A stretch of 64,000 bases of DNA from Comamonas sp. lk (GCA_945925985.1 CAMELV010000006.1:62001-126000), one strand, 5' to 3'. Counted from the stretch's first letter, positions 48,930 through 58,720 are shown. Numbers and translations are program-made. Notes: a model not told the origin generated them from the sequence alone.

Positions 48930-50078
48930 TCACCACCACCTCCCTGCCAAAACCAGGCCTTGGGCCTCAAAGCGGAGATTGCCGACCAGCGACTCTCCGG
49001 CAGCATCTTTGTAGAGGGTGGACCGATTGACCACTTTGAAAATACTGGCGTCAACACCAACGCCGGGCTTGAGGGTGCCCAGGGCGGGGCGGCGGATTGC
49101 CCGGGCTGCGTTGACCGTGGCGCAGGCGACCACGTCATTGAGCGACATGCCCAACACATGAAATTTTGCCAAGGTATGAAGCAGATCAATCGCTGGGCCA
49201 TTGGCAGACAGCAGGTGTACATCTGAAGAAATGACATCAGGTTGAATGCCCGCCTTGAGCATGGCGCGTGACGTTGCGAAGCTGCAGGACCCGCCCCCGT
49301 GACCAATGTCAAAAATGACGCCGCGGTTCAACGCATCCAGAACCTCTGCTCGGACGGCACCTTCGGGCGTGGTGGGCGCATTAGGTGGTGGTTTGAAGCA
49401 GTGCGTGAGGATGTCACCCTTGCGAAGGCGCGACAGCACTTCGACTCGGGTGGGTGGGATGTAGTCGATGTGCGCCATCACAGGTAAGCCCAAGGTCTCA
49501 GCGACCTCAATGGCGATATCCAGTGGCGCGAAGCCACGCGTGCCGCTGGAGCCACGGCCCACGCGAACCTTGATGCCAACCACCAGGTCGGCATGTTCGC
49601 GGGCCACGCTGATGCACGAATTCATGTCGAGCAGGCGCAGATCCTCGCACTCGCCCATGCGCACGGTGCGAGAGAAGGCGAAGATGCCAGGAAACGAGAT
49701 ATTCAGCAAGGGCAGGATGCGCAAGGGCGCAGAGGGCTCAATCACATGCTTACGAAAACCCAATAAATTCCCCGCGCCAGAGGTGCCTGCATCGACCAGG
49801 GTGGCTGTTGAGCTCTGGCGAGCCAAAGCAACCGGATCAACGCCGATTGAGGTACCGCCCCAGTACACATGCGTGTGCAAGTCGATAAGCCCCGGTGTAA
49901 CGATCATTCCCGTGACATCGCGTACATCGGCAGTAACCCCGGCGCGCAGATTTAGACCGATTTCAGCAACGACCCCATTCAAAAATCGCACATCGCAAAT
50001 CTGATCAAGTCCCTGTGAGGGATCGATTACCCGGCCTTGGCGCAACAGGACTTCGTGCGGTGCATTATGAAGAGACAC
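48930..50078 (-). CDS. Amidohydrolase/deacetylase-family metallohydrolase (dihydroorotase-like, COG3964 type)
   Basis: LLRQGRVIDPSQGLDQICDVRFLNGVVAEIG, TPGLIDLHTHVYWGGTSIGVDP, VGIKVR, MAHIDYIPP, FDIGHGGGSCSF. Confidence 0.85.
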   Translation of the reverse strand: MSLHNAPHEVLLRQGRVIDPSQGLDQICDVRFLNGVVAEIGLNLRAGVTADVRDVTGMIVTPGLIDLHTHVYWGGTSIGVDPVALARQSSTATLVDAGTSGAGNLLGFRKHVIEPSAPLRILPLLNISFPGIFAFSRTVRMGECEDLRLLDMNSCISVAREHADLVVGIKVRVGRGSSGTRGFAPLDIAIEVAETLGLPVMAHIDYIPPTRVEVLSRLRKGDILTHCFKPPPNAPTTPEGAVRAEVLDALNRGVIFDIGHGGGSCSFATSRAMLKAGIQPDVISSDVHLLSANGPAIDLLHTLAKFHVLGMSLNDVVACATVNAARAIRRPALGTLKPGVGVDASIFKVVNRSTLYKDAAGESLVGNLRFEAQGLVLAGRWW

Positions 50079-50094
50079 GGACAGTTACTTTCTT

Positions 50095-51057
50095 TCAGGC
50101 AACCCTGCGGCCCCAAGCAAACGCCTGTTGACCTTTGGCGGGCGAGGGTCGGGGTGCGATCACAATAGCTTCATCAAAGGGCGCCAGAACCGGTTTTTGA
50201 CCGTCCATGGCAGCGCATGCCCCCAATGGGTACGCGTCAAAGCCCGCATAGCTGCCCACAATTTCTAGGTGATCGCTTTCAGCGATGACGGGCTGCACAA
50301 TCTCAAAACGTTCTATGGCTGAGTCGGCAGGGACAACCGCGGCGGCAAGCAAGTTGACTGCAACGGCCGTTTCGATCATGCCGCAAACCTGCAGCATGCG
50401 AACCGCTGTCTGCCAGGCGTTGTCCACGCTAGAGCGTGCAAAGTGTTGACCGCACTCGACAATCAGGGCTACCGCGCCCGCGTCGTCCTGGCCAAAGGCG
50501 TTGTAATCAATGAGGTGATAACCCTCGTGCCGGATCCCCGGCAAAAACAGCTGGCGTCTTGGATGTCCCAGTGCGTCGGCGAGAGCCCGTGTCTTGGCAA
50601 GTTTGGGTAAAACGAAAAAGGGTTTGAGTGCGTGCCAGGTCGAGTGCAGGTCCAGCAGGCGGTCCACTGTGCGAACAATGGGGAGCATCTCATGGGCGCG
50701 GCGCGCCTCAATGGTCTGCGCATCCTCTTGTAGCAGGTCGTCGTGCCACAGTCGATTGAAGTCTCTGTCTAAAAACCGTGCGTCGAGCCGTTTTGGGCCG
50801 AAGCACTGGTAGGCGGACACATTGGCAAAGGACAGGGTTAATGCCCCGCAAACCGGACGAATATTGAGGTCCAACAACCGCTTGACGACACGCATGCCAC
50901 ACAATTCGTTGCCGTGCGTTAGCGCATTGATCATGACGTGCGGGCCAGCACGTGGGCTACGAAACGAGTGGACGTAGTCCACACCCGACGTGCCCCGCCG
51001 GTAGGGCGACAGGTCTTCCGGCTCGAGCTCTAGGGGATAGTCAGGTGCCTGACTCAT
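50095..51057 (-). CDS. Succinylglutamate desuccinylase/aspartoacylase family deacylase (M14-like)
   Basis: VMINALTHGNELCGMRVVKRLLD (HGxE), LDARFLDRDFNRLW, VDRLLDLHSTWH. Confidence 0.82.
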   Translation of the reverse strand: MSQAPDYPLELEPEDLSPYRRGTSGVDYVHSFRSPRAGPHVMINALTHGNELCGMRVVKRLLDLNIRPVCGALTLSFANVSAYQCFGPKRLDARFLDRDFNRLWHDDLLQEDAQTIEARRAHEMLPIVRTVDRLLDLHSTWHALKPFFVLPKLAKTRALADALGHPRRQLFLPGIRHEGYHLIDYNAFGQDDAGAVALIVECGQHFARSSVDNAWQTAVRMLQVCGMIETAVAVNLLAAAVVPADSAIERFEIVQPVIAESDHLEIVGSYAGFDAYPLGACAAMDGQKPVLAPFDEAIVIAPRPSPAKGQQAFAWGRRVA

Positions 51058-51066
51058 CAGGGCGAC

Positions 51067-51414
51067 TTAGGCCTTCAGCGACAAAGTGGCAACCACCTTG
51101 AATTCACAGGAATTAGGCACGGCTACCGCCAATCTAAGCCAGCCACCAAAGTTCAAGACTCTGCCGAAGCTGACCGTATCTGGCACCGTAGGCAGCTCGA
51201 ACTCTGTACCTTCGTTCACCCAATGCAGGCCATCCGGCGAAATCTGAACACGCGCCACAGCTGTCCCCAAGTGTGGCGTCGACTCGGGCATGAGGTGAAT
51301 GAAGAAAACAGCTTCGCTGGCCCAAGCGGCTTCATAGGGTTCGGTGTAGACCTGCCCGGTCCAGCGCTCGCCTCTGGCAATGACCGCAGTATAGGTGTTG
51401 CGTAAAGTGGTCAC
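51067..51414 (-). CDS. Hypothetical protein, small beta-rich, within sugar ABC operon
   Basis: GTG start at 51414 (VTTLRNTYTAVIARGERWTGQVYTEPYEAAWASEAVFFIHLM...); operon context. Confidence 0.5.
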   Translation of the reverse strand: MTTLRNTYTAVIARGERWTGQVYTEPYEAAWASEAVFFIHLMPESTPHLGTAVARVQISPDGLHWVNEGTEFELPTVPDTVSFGRVLNFGGWLRLAVAVPNSCEFKVVATLSLKA

Positions 51415-51415
51415 G

Positions 51416-52270
51416 TTAAAAATCTCCTGACAAAAGCACGCTGTCCAGATAAAAGAAAGTCCGTTTAGCGGTATCACTTTCGCAAAAAAAGGCCAAGTTC
51501 AGCATGCAATCTAGATTGGCCATAGCGGGCATTTTGATCGACTCCAAACCTGAGGGGTCCATAACAAGGTCATTGCACTGGAACCCGAGCCAACACATGT
51601 TGACCAAGTCGAAATCAAAGCGCAGGTAGTGCCAGTTGATCTTGGTGGGGATCTCGTTATAGCAAAGGTTTTGGTGCCCCCCGGGGACATCTTCCCAGTC
51701 TTCTGGACTCAGGTGATCGTGGGTGACGATCTCGCTGCCGCCAATCGCCCGAAAAGGTGTGGTGCGTTGCTTGAACTGCCATTGGTGTCGACGCTCGCCG
51801 TTCAGGGTGTTGAGGTAACGCAGATGGGGCATCACGCGTTGCTCTCGGTCTTGCAGGTCAAACAAGACACCGAACGCGCGGACGTCTTTGTCTGACAACT
51901 TCAACTCATTGGCCTCTGGCTTGCAAGCGAAATAAGTCTCGACCCGAATACGAGAGGCTTTTCGAAACGTCACTCGTTTGATGGCTGTGTTCCTCTCGCC
52001 AGCGACGGGGCGCGTGGCGATCTTTAAGGCATAGGTGCCATCGAATGAGCCGTGGGTGCCGCTGTCCCAGTGGGTGATCTGACTCAACATCGGCTGGGTG
52101 TGACGGGCATAGGATGTCGTCATGGTGTCGAGGGAATCCTGGTAGTTGCCGACAAGGCAGGTCCAGCCGTTCATGCCCTGATCGAAGTCGTCAAAGTAGA
52201 TGACCCGCTCCATCGGGTCAAAACGCGATAAACGCGGATCGCCATGAACAGGGTGACTATCAGAATGCAT
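51416..52270 (-). CDS. Conserved hypothetical protein, possibly DUF6772-like concanavalin/jelly-roll type
   Basis: VIYFDDFDQGMNGWTCLVGNYQDSLDTM...SHWDSGTHGSFDGTYALKIATRP...RVETYFACKPE; tentative family assignment from memory. Confidence 0.55.
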   Translation of the reverse strand: MHSDSHPVHGDPRLSRFDPMERVIYFDDFDQGMNGWTCLVGNYQDSLDTMTTSYARHTQPMLSQITHWDSGTHGSFDGTYALKIATRPVAGERNTAIKRVTFRKASRIRVETYFACKPEANELKLSDKDVRAFGVLFDLQDREQRVMPHLRYLNTLNGERRHQWQFKQRTTPFRAIGGSEIVTHDHLSPEDWEDVPGGHQNLCYNEIPTKINWHYLRFDFDLVNMCWLGFQCNDLVMDPSGLESIKMPAMANLDCMLNLAFFCESDTAKRTFFYLDSVLLSGDF

Positions 52271-52274
52271 GAGA

Positions 52275-53138
52275 TCATCCTTTCACTGAGCCAGCGGTCA
52301 GACCGGCAATTAGGTACTTCTGCACTATCCAAACGAAGGCCAAGATGGGCAGCAGCTGCAGGGTAGCGGCAGCAAACAAAATGCCCCAGTCCACCCCATC
52401 AATCGCTCCCACCATTTCGGAAATCACTAGTGGTGCTGTCTTTGCATCCACCGTGGTGAATATAAAGGCGAACAGGAAGTCATTCCAAGCGAAGACCATG
52501 ACGAATACGGCGGTGGAGATCAAGCCTGCATACGACAGCGGCAAGATGATTCGCCTCAGGGTTTGCCAAAGACCGGCGCCGTCCATTGACGCGGACTCTT
52601 CCAGCTCCCGTGGCAACTGATCAATAAATGCCTTCATGATCCATACGCCCAGGCTAACAAAAAATGAGCAGTACAAGACCACGAGCAGAAACTTGGTGTC
52701 ATTCAGGTGTAGCCAGTTAACAGCAGGAAACAAGGGCAAAGTGAGCACAATGGGCGGCAACAGGCGCACCATGATCATGAAGAACGCGCTTGCCGTTAAG
52801 GCTTTGCTGGAGCGACGCGAGTAAGCGTAGCCCGCCAGGAAAGAAACGACCAGAGTCAAGGCTGTCGCCAACAAGGCAACCCACAGACTGTTGGTCAGGT
52901 TGGTGAAAAAATCAGGCCAACGCTTCCATAGATTTTGGTAGTTTTGGAAAGTAAAGGAGAAGCCCCACAAAGAACCGTGAGAGAGAATATCGCGCGGTGC
53001 GCGCAATGACATTGAGACGATCAACGCGATCGGAAAGATCGACCACAGCAATACCGCAGCCAATGCCAGCATTCGAAGCATGCCGATGCCCCACTTCTTT
53101 AGCCGGCGCGGGTTCAGCAAAGGCTTAGGAGGCGTCAT
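52275..53138 (-). CDS. Carbohydrate ABC transporter permease (MalG/UgpE type, CUT1)
   Basis: PRELEESASMDGAGLWQTLRRIILPLSYAGLISTAVFVMVFAWNDFLFA (EAA motif). Confidence 0.92.
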   Translation of the reverse strand: MTPPKPLLNPRRLKKWGIGMLRMLALAAVLLWSIFPIALIVSMSLRAPRDILSHGSLWGFSFTFQNYQNLWKRWPDFFTNLTNSLWVALLATALTLVVSFLAGYAYSRRSSKALTASAFFMIMVRLLPPIVLTLPLFPAVNWLHLNDTKFLLVVLYCSFFVSLGVWIMKAFIDQLPRELEESASMDGAGLWQTLRRIILPLSYAGLISTAVFVMVFAWNDFLFAFIFTTVDAKTAPLVISEMVGAIDGVDWGILFAAATLQLLPILAFVWIVQKYLIAGLTAGSVKG

Positions 53139-53997
53139 GGCGAAACATCTTCTTGTACATGAGGTGGATGTACCAGGCGCCCATCAGCAATGAGGCCAGC
53201 AGCATCAGCCAGCCTGTGGCGGCGGCAGCGCCAAAGTCCGCGTAACGAAATGCATGACGGTACAAATAAACAGCCAGAACCTCGGTGGTTCGTGCCGGGC
53301 CACCACCCGTCAATAGCCACACCTCGGAGAAGATTCGGAAAGCAAAAATGTACCTAAAAACCAGGGCTACCAGCATCGCAGGTACCAACAAGGGGATTGT
53401 TATGCGAATGAATTGCTTCCAAGCGCTGGCGCCGTCGACTTGGGCCGCTTCATACAGATCACGCGGAATACCCAAAAGAGCGGTGTATAGCAGGATGAAC
53501 GTGAAGGGAAGGTGATGCCAAACCGACAGCACGATCACAAGGGCCAGACCATGGCTTGGCTCCACCGACCAATCCAGCGGTGGCAAGCCCAGGGTAGCCA
53601 ATGCGTTGGTGATGGGGCCACCATAGGGATCCATCATGAACTTCCAAATCACAACCGACACCACCTCGGTGATCGCATAGGGTGCAAGTACCATGGCGAT
53701 CATCCATTTGCGCCATGGAATCCAACCAGCGAATAGGACCGCCACGCCTAGGGCCAGAGCAAACTCCATGAACACGATGGTGTTCACCACGATGGCGGTG
53801 TTCCATAACGCTCGCCAGAAATAGGGGTCGCCCAGCACGGTGGCGTAATTGGCAAGCCCAGCCCACTCTGGTGACTTGCCATAGGTGGATCGCGTCAGGC
53901 TTAACCAGAAAACGTAGAGCGCCGGCACAAACAAAACCAGCACCAGCAGTGCCTGGGCAGGGCTGACCATGAGCCAATGGCGACGGTCCGGTTTCAT
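53125..53997 (-). CDS. Sugar ABC transporter permease (MalF/UgpA type, CUT1)
   Basis: IPRDLYEAAQVDGASAWKQFIRITIPLLVPAMLVALVFRYIFAFR. Confidence 0.92.
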   Translation of the reverse strand: MKPDRRHWLMVSPAQALLVLVLFVPALYVFWLSLTRSTYGKSPEWAGLANYATVLGDPYFWRALWNTAIVVNTIVFMEFALALGVAVLFAGWIPWRKWMIAMVLAPYAITEVVSVVIWKFMMDPYGGPITNALATLGLPPLDWSVEPSHGLALVIVLSVWHHLPFTFILLYTALLGIPRDLYEAAQVDGASAWKQFIRITIPLLVPAMLVALVFRYIFAFRIFSEVWLLTGGGPARTTEVLAVYLYRHAFRYADFGAAAATGWLMLLASLLMGAWYIHLMYKKMFRHDAS

Positions 53998-55133
53998 CGG
54001 TCTACACGGTAACGTTCAACCGCATCCCAGTTGATCTCCACCCCTAAGCCCGGCAGCTTGGGCACGGGCATTTGGCCGTTCACCAACTGTGATGGCGAAC
54101 CGGTCGGCGTTAGCGTCAATTCATCCCGCAGCGGGTTGTCAATGCACATGCATTCAAAGGTGACAAATGCCGGCATGGCGGCCGCCAGTTGCAGACTGGC
54201 CGCGACACAAATTGCACCCGACCAACCGACATGCGGGGCGTAACCCACATGAAAAGCATGCGCCAGCGTGGCAATGTCGCGTGTCTCACTGATGCCGCCC
54301 GATCGAGCGACATCAGGCTGGATCAAGCCGACGGCACGCTGCTCGATCAGTTCGCGCGCATGCGCGACCGTGAAATCACTTTCACCACCGGCCAGCATGA
54401 TGGGGAGTTTTTGACGCAACAGGCCATAACCGGCCACGTCTTCGGGGACGATGGGCTCCTCGAAGAACCAGTAATTCAGGCGATCCAGAGCCGCCCCAAC
54501 TTTCACCGCATCGTCCAGGCTGTAGGCCCAATTCGCGTCCACGCCCAGAACCATGTGCGGTCCCACGGCCTGACGAACCGCCGCGGCTGCTTCGATGGCG
54601 CGCCCGACGGGTTGCCCCAGCTTGACCTTGATGGTCTTGAAGCCCATGGCTGTGACGGCATGGGCCTGTTTGATCATGGCGTCTATCGGAGCCCAATTGA
54701 GTGAGGAGGCATAGCAGTCCACCACATCACGACCCATGCCACCCAGCAAGCGGTGAACAGGCTGGCCGGTGCCTTTGCCTACGACGTCCCACAAAGCTAT
54801 GTCGATGCCCGCCATGCATTCGAGCATCATGCCGCCTGCCCGACCCGACAATGAGGCACGCATTAGCTTCCAGAGCCGGCGAATGTCAAATGCTGACTGC
54901 CCAATGAGTTTGGGCGCCAGCACGTCCTGAATGAATCGGGCGTAAGCGGCGGGGCCAAAACGCCCCAGGCATTCTCCATAGCCGACCACACCATCGGCAG
55001 TCTCGACCTGGACCAAGACCATGGACACGGCCCCAAAATCGCCTTGCGACGTACGGGTGCCGTCTGGCATGCGAGCGGTCAGGGGGATGGCCGTGACGCG
55101 TTGAATAATTAAATTTTTCATGTCGTCAACCAA
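53994..55133 (-). CDS. Mandelate racemase/muconate lactonizing enzyme family protein, MR subgroup
   Basis: TIKVKLG (KxK), VLGVDANWAY, WFFEEP, AGGES, APHVGWSGAICVAASLQLA (catalytic His). Confidence 0.87.
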   Translation of the reverse strand: MVDDMKNLIIQRVTAIPLTARMPDGTRTSQGDFGAVSMVLVQVETADGVVGYGECLGRFGPAAYARFIQDVLAPKLIGQSAFDIRRLWKLMRASLSGRAGGMMLECMAGIDIALWDVVGKGTGQPVHRLLGGMGRDVVDCYASSLNWAPIDAMIKQAHAVTAMGFKTIKVKLGQPVGRAIEAAAAVRQAVGPHMVLGVDANWAYSLDDAVKVGAALDRLNYWFFEEPIVPEDVAGYGLLRQKLPIMLAGGESDFTVAHARELIEQRAVGLIQPDVARSGGISETRDIATLAHAFHVGYAPHVGWSGAICVAASLQLAAAMPAFVTFECMCIDNPLRDELTLTPTGSPSQLVNGQMPVPKLPGLGVEINWDAVERYRVDR

Positions 55134-56137
55134 GGTGCGATGAGCGAAGCGTTGGCAAATATTCCTGGCGTGCCGCCGGTATGTACAAACACGATGGGCT
55201 TGCCCGATGGCTCGCCAAGGTGGCGCTCACGGTGGAGCAGACCCGCTAACGCCTTGCCTGAGTACACCGGGTCAAGCAGCAAGCCCTCGGTGCGCCCCGC
55301 CAATTGCATAGCCTCTACGCCCGCTTGGGAGGGCACGCCATATTCCGGACCTCTGAAATCATCGATGAAATCAAAATCATCTGGCCTCAAAGTGGTCTGC
55401 AAGCCCAGCATTTCGGCCGCCTGACGAGCGCGCTCCACAATCAGCGGAACCATCTTTTCGCCAGTTTGCTGGACCGAAATGCCGACCACGCGAGTTGCGA
55501 GGCCCAAGGTCTTAAATGCCAATGTCAGACCAGCGACAGTGAGCCCTGAGCCGGCCGCGGTGTAAACAGCCCGGGGCGCAAGTCCCTGTTCCTTGAACTG
55601 CCCGGCCATTTCTTCACCCAAGTCCACCATGGCAGCTGCGCCCAATGCACCGGTTTTGCCTGGCATGTGCAGGGTCTCTGTCTTCAGCCCCTGCGATTCG
55701 AAGTCTTGGTGAAAAGCCTGAAGCCAGCCAGGAATCCTGGCGTCATAAGGGTCTTTGGTGTCAATGAAGCGAATGTCGGCCCCGAACAACGCGTCTAAGA
55801 GGTAGTTCCCTTGAAGCGGCTCGTCTGCCTGACCACGAAGCAGCAAGCCTAAACGGATACCTAATTGTGCACAAGCTGCCGCACAGGCCCGACAAAAATT
55901 AGATTGAGCCGCCGCCGTGGTGACGATGGCTTGCGCTCCACGCGCCAGCGCATCTCCAAGCAAAAACTCGAGCTGCCTCGGTTTATTTCCTCCCAGGGCG
56001 AGTCCACTGAGATCCTCTCTCTTGACCCAGAGCGCAGGGGAGCCAGCGGCCTGGCTCAGCCTGGCCTTGTGCTCCAGCGGTGTCGGCCCGTAGGCCAGCG
56101 CTATGCGTTGAAGCGAGGCCGTCAGACGACGCGTCAC
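55118..56137 (-). CDS. PLP-dependent D-cysteine desulfhydrase / ACC deaminase family protein
   Basis: GPTPLEHKARLSQAAGSPALWVKREDLSGLALGGNKPRQLEFLLGDALARGAQAIVTTAAAQSN. Confidence 0.9.
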   Translation of the reverse strand: MTRRLTASLQRIALAYGPTPLEHKARLSQAAGSPALWVKREDLSGLALGGNKPRQLEFLLGDALARGAQAIVTTAAAQSNFCRACAAACAQLGIRLGLLLRGQADEPLQGNYLLDALFGADIRFIDTKDPYDARIPGWLQAFHQDFESQGLKTETLHMPGKTGALGAAAMVDLGEEMAGQFKEQGLAPRAVYTAAGSGLTVAGLTLAFKTLGLATRVVGISVQQTGEKMVPLIVERARQAAEMLGLQTTLRPDDFDFIDDFRGPEYGVPSQAGVEAMQLAGRTEGLLLDPVYSGKALAGLLHRERHLGEPSGKPIVFVHTGGTPGIFANASLIAPWLTT

Positions 56138-56139
56138 GG

Positions 56140-57429
56140 TCAGGGCAACAAGGGCTTGACCCTACGTTCAGCATCTTGCATGGCGATTTGCACGGGTTTT
56201 CTTCCCAGGACTGCTGATTGCAACTCTTCTACAAAAATGTCCCCAGCTTTGGCGGCGTTGTCAAATGCCGGTAGTGGCACACGAGCGACTTTGAGCGTGG
56301 CTGCTTCAGCAGCAGCGTATGGCAGCGTTGAGGTGTAACGGGCATCGGAATAAGAACTGGACCGCACCGGTCCGTTGCCATTGAGACCCGCCCTGATGGT
56401 GTTCTCTTTGCTGGACAACTCCTTGATGAGGCTCCATGCGTAGGCTTTGTTGACCGCATTTTTGGGTATGCACATCGACCAGAACTCTGTTTTAGCAGGT
56501 GCTGACTCAGGGTATTTGCCTTGCAACTCCTTGGAGGCGGGTATGGCCATGACCTTGACATCGCCGGGGTGTTTTGCCTTGTCTTTGTCGTTATAGAACT
56601 GGGTGCGCCCGAACGACGTGATGGTCATGGCAGCTCGGCCAGACTGCATCCACGTATTGACCTCTTCACCCTTGATCGCGGTCCAATTGCGCGGGATCAC
56701 TCCTGCCGCATAGAAGTCGCGCATGGTCTGCACCGCGCGCAGCATCGGCGGCTGGTTGACGCCGAGCTTAAAGTCGCTGGTGATGAAGTCGCCGTCGTAG
56801 GCTCGCGCCATATCGATCATATTAGGGTAGTTGTCCCCCTCGATCAGGAAGCCAAACACCTGGGACCCATCGGGCCGGGTGAAAGTCAGCTTTTTTGCCG
56901 CTTCAATCACGTCCTCGAAGGTCTTCGGGATGGCTACCCCGCGCTCTTTGAAGATCGCCTCGTTGTAGTGGAAGCCCGTCGTGGCATGACGGTGCGGAAC
57001 GGCATAGTGCTTGCCACCAAACCGCATGGCATTGACCAAACCAGGGAAGAGGTCAGCAGGATCTTCCAATGGGCTCGATTGCATCCAACTGTCCAGCGGC
57101 TCGAACAAATTGGCGACGACCGGTGTGGCGCGCGTATTGACGATGAACGCAAGATCAATAGAGGTTGAACCCAGGCTCGCTTCACGGAACAAGCGCTCGT
57201 GCAGCGGTCCTGTATCTAAGGTCACCCACTCAACGGCGATACCGTTTTTCTTTGACCACTCGGCAGTCAGGTCGCCAGTCTTGCCTTGACTGATCACTGA
57301 CATGTGGACTCGGTGCGACAGTATGGTTAACTTTGCTGGCTTACTCTGCGCGCTTGCATCGATGCCGGTCAAGGTTATTGGCAGCAGCGCTCCAGATTTT
57401 AACAAGTGACGACGACTAAACATAACCAT
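56140..57429 (-). CDS. Extracellular solute-binding protein family 1, Tat-type signal
   Basis: MFSRRHLLKSGALLPITLTGIDASAQ (SRRxLLK), GKHYAVPHRHATTGFHYNEAIFKERGV, GRAAMTITSFG. Confidence 0.88.
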   Translation of the reverse strand: MVMFSRRHLLKSGALLPITLTGIDASAQSKPAKLTILSHRVHMSVISQGKTGDLTAEWSKKNGIAVEWVTLDTGPLHERLFREASLGSTSIDLAFIVNTRATPVVANLFEPLDSWMQSSPLEDPADLFPGLVNAMRFGGKHYAVPHRHATTGFHYNEAIFKERGVAIPKTFEDVIEAAKKLTFTRPDGSQVFGFLIEGDNYPNMIDMARAYDGDFITSDFKLGVNQPPMLRAVQTMRDFYAAGVIPRNWTAIKGEEVNTWMQSGRAAMTITSFGRTQFYNDKDKAKHPGDVKVMAIPASKELQGKYPESAPAKTEFWSMCIPKNAVNKAYAWSLIKELSSKENTIRAGLNGNGPVRSSSYSDARYTSTLPYAAAEAATLKVARVPLPAFDNAAKAGDIFVEELQSAVLGRKPVQIAMQDAERRVKPLLP

Positions 57430-57473
57430 CTCCAAAGGGGCGCTCGCCAGGCGAAGTACGACAAAGCGCATGT

Positions 57474-57533
57474 CAACATATTATGTTGTTGGATTTCCTG
57501 GATATTCAGTATGAATGTTTCGTACGGCGAAAC
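57474..57533. promoter_or_regulatory. Two palindromes in the divergent SBP / ATPase promoter region
   Basis: CAACAT-ATT-ATGTTG (57474-57488) and GTTTCG-TACGG-CGAAAC (57517-57533), both perfect. Confidence 0.45.
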
Positions 57534-57649
57534 TTTGAGAAATCCATTCGTATTTGAGTGCCTTCAGTCAGTTACCATGAAAAGCTGGCTTTTGCTTTTG
57601 GTCGAAGCGCGAAAGGGTCATCTGTAAATTTCTACGAGGGGGACAGGCC

Positions 57650-58720
57650 ATGGCTTCAGTGACCGTTGATAACGTGAAGAAGTCGTTTGATCGTCAAGCT
57701 GTCATCAAAGGGGTGTCTCTAAAGGTTGAAGAAGGTGAGTTCTGCGTCTTGGTAGGCCCCTCCGGCTGCGGCAAATCAACGCTGCTTCGCATGATCGCGG
57801 GGCTGGAAGAAGTGTCTGATGGCACGATTGCCATTGGTGACAAGGTCGTCAATGACACGCCATCCAAAGAGCGTGATATCGCCATGGTGTTTCAAAGCTA
57901 CGCGCTTTACCCCCACATGAATGTACGGGACAACATGTCCTTTTCGCTGCAGATGGCCAATATGGCAAAGCCGCAAATCCGGGCCAAGGTGGAAGCAGCA
58001 GCCAGCACTCTTGGGCTCGAGGACCTGTTGGACCGCTTCCCACGGCAATTGTCCGGCGGCCAGCGGCAGCGGGTCGCGATGGGTCGCTGCATGGTGCGAG
58101 ATCCGTCAGTATTCTTGTTCGACGAGCCACTGTCTAATCTGGACGCCAAATTGCGAGTAGCCATGCGAACCGAAATTCGCGGCTTGCACCAGCGTTTGGG
58201 GGCCACCTCAATTTATGTCACCCATGACCAAATCGAGGCCATGACAATGGCTGACAAAATTGTGGTGATGCGTGACGGCTTGGTGGAGCAAGTTGGATCG
58301 CCCCTGACTTTGTACGACTGCCCAGCGAACCAATTTGTCGCAGGCTTCATCGGCTCCCCCGCCATGAATTTTCTCTCGGGGCGAGTTTTAGACGGGCGCC
58401 TGGTACTTGCGGATGGACAGACCGTAATACGACCAGCCCATATTAATTGTCAGGAAGGCCAATCCGTCACCATTGGCATACGGCCCGAACATGTGTCTCT
58501 GTCCGCAGGGGATTGCAAAATGACCACGACCATAAAATCCATTGAGCCCACTGGCGCCGATACATTGGTTCATGCCGAGGTCGCTGGTGAGCCGATGACA
58601 GGCATGTTTCGTGAACGGGTTCAGTTGATGACTGGGCAGGCCCTTGAACTTTTCACAGAGGCCCGGGCCCTCCATGTTTTTGACGCCGGCACAGGCCAGA
58701 GCCTACGCAAGGCGACTTGA
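57650..58720 (+). CDS. ABC transporter ATP-binding protein, UgpC/MsmK type
   Basis: GPSGCGKSTLLRMIAGLE, MVFQSYALYPHMNVRDNMSFSL, LSGGQRQRVAMGRCMVRDP, C-terminal TOBE-like region. Confidence 0.94.
   Translation: MASVTVDNVKKSFDRQAVIKGVSLKVEEGEFCVLVGPSGCGKSTLLRMIAGLEEVSDGTIAIGDKVVNDTPSKERDIAMVFQSYALYPHMNVRDNMSFSLQMANMAKPQIRAKVEAAASTLGLEDLLDRFPRQLSGGQRQRVAMGRCMVRDPSVFLFDEPLSNLDAKLRVAMRTEIRGLHQRLGATSIYVTHDQIEAMTMADKIVVMRDGLVEQVGSPLTLYDCPANQFVAGFIGSPAMNFLSGRVLDGRLVLADGQTVIRPAHINCQEGQSVTIGIRPEHVSLSAGDCKMTTTIKSIEPTGADTLVHAEVAGEPMTGMFRERVQLMTGQALELFTEARALHVFDAGTGQSLRKAT

Noticed and set aside
53994-55133. Enolase-superfamily protein as N-succinylamino acid racemase working with the aspartoacylase-type protein
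   Set aside because: Active-site pattern has KxK plus C-terminal His (MR subgroup) rather than the two-lysine MLE-subgroup pattern expected for N-acylamino acid racemases
52275-58720. CUT1 ABC genes as the ugp (glycerol-3-phosphate) Pho-regulon transporter
   Set aside because: No 11-bp-period PHO-like array found upstream of the SBP or the ATPase, and the associated enolase, deaminase and deacylase genes point to a different substrate
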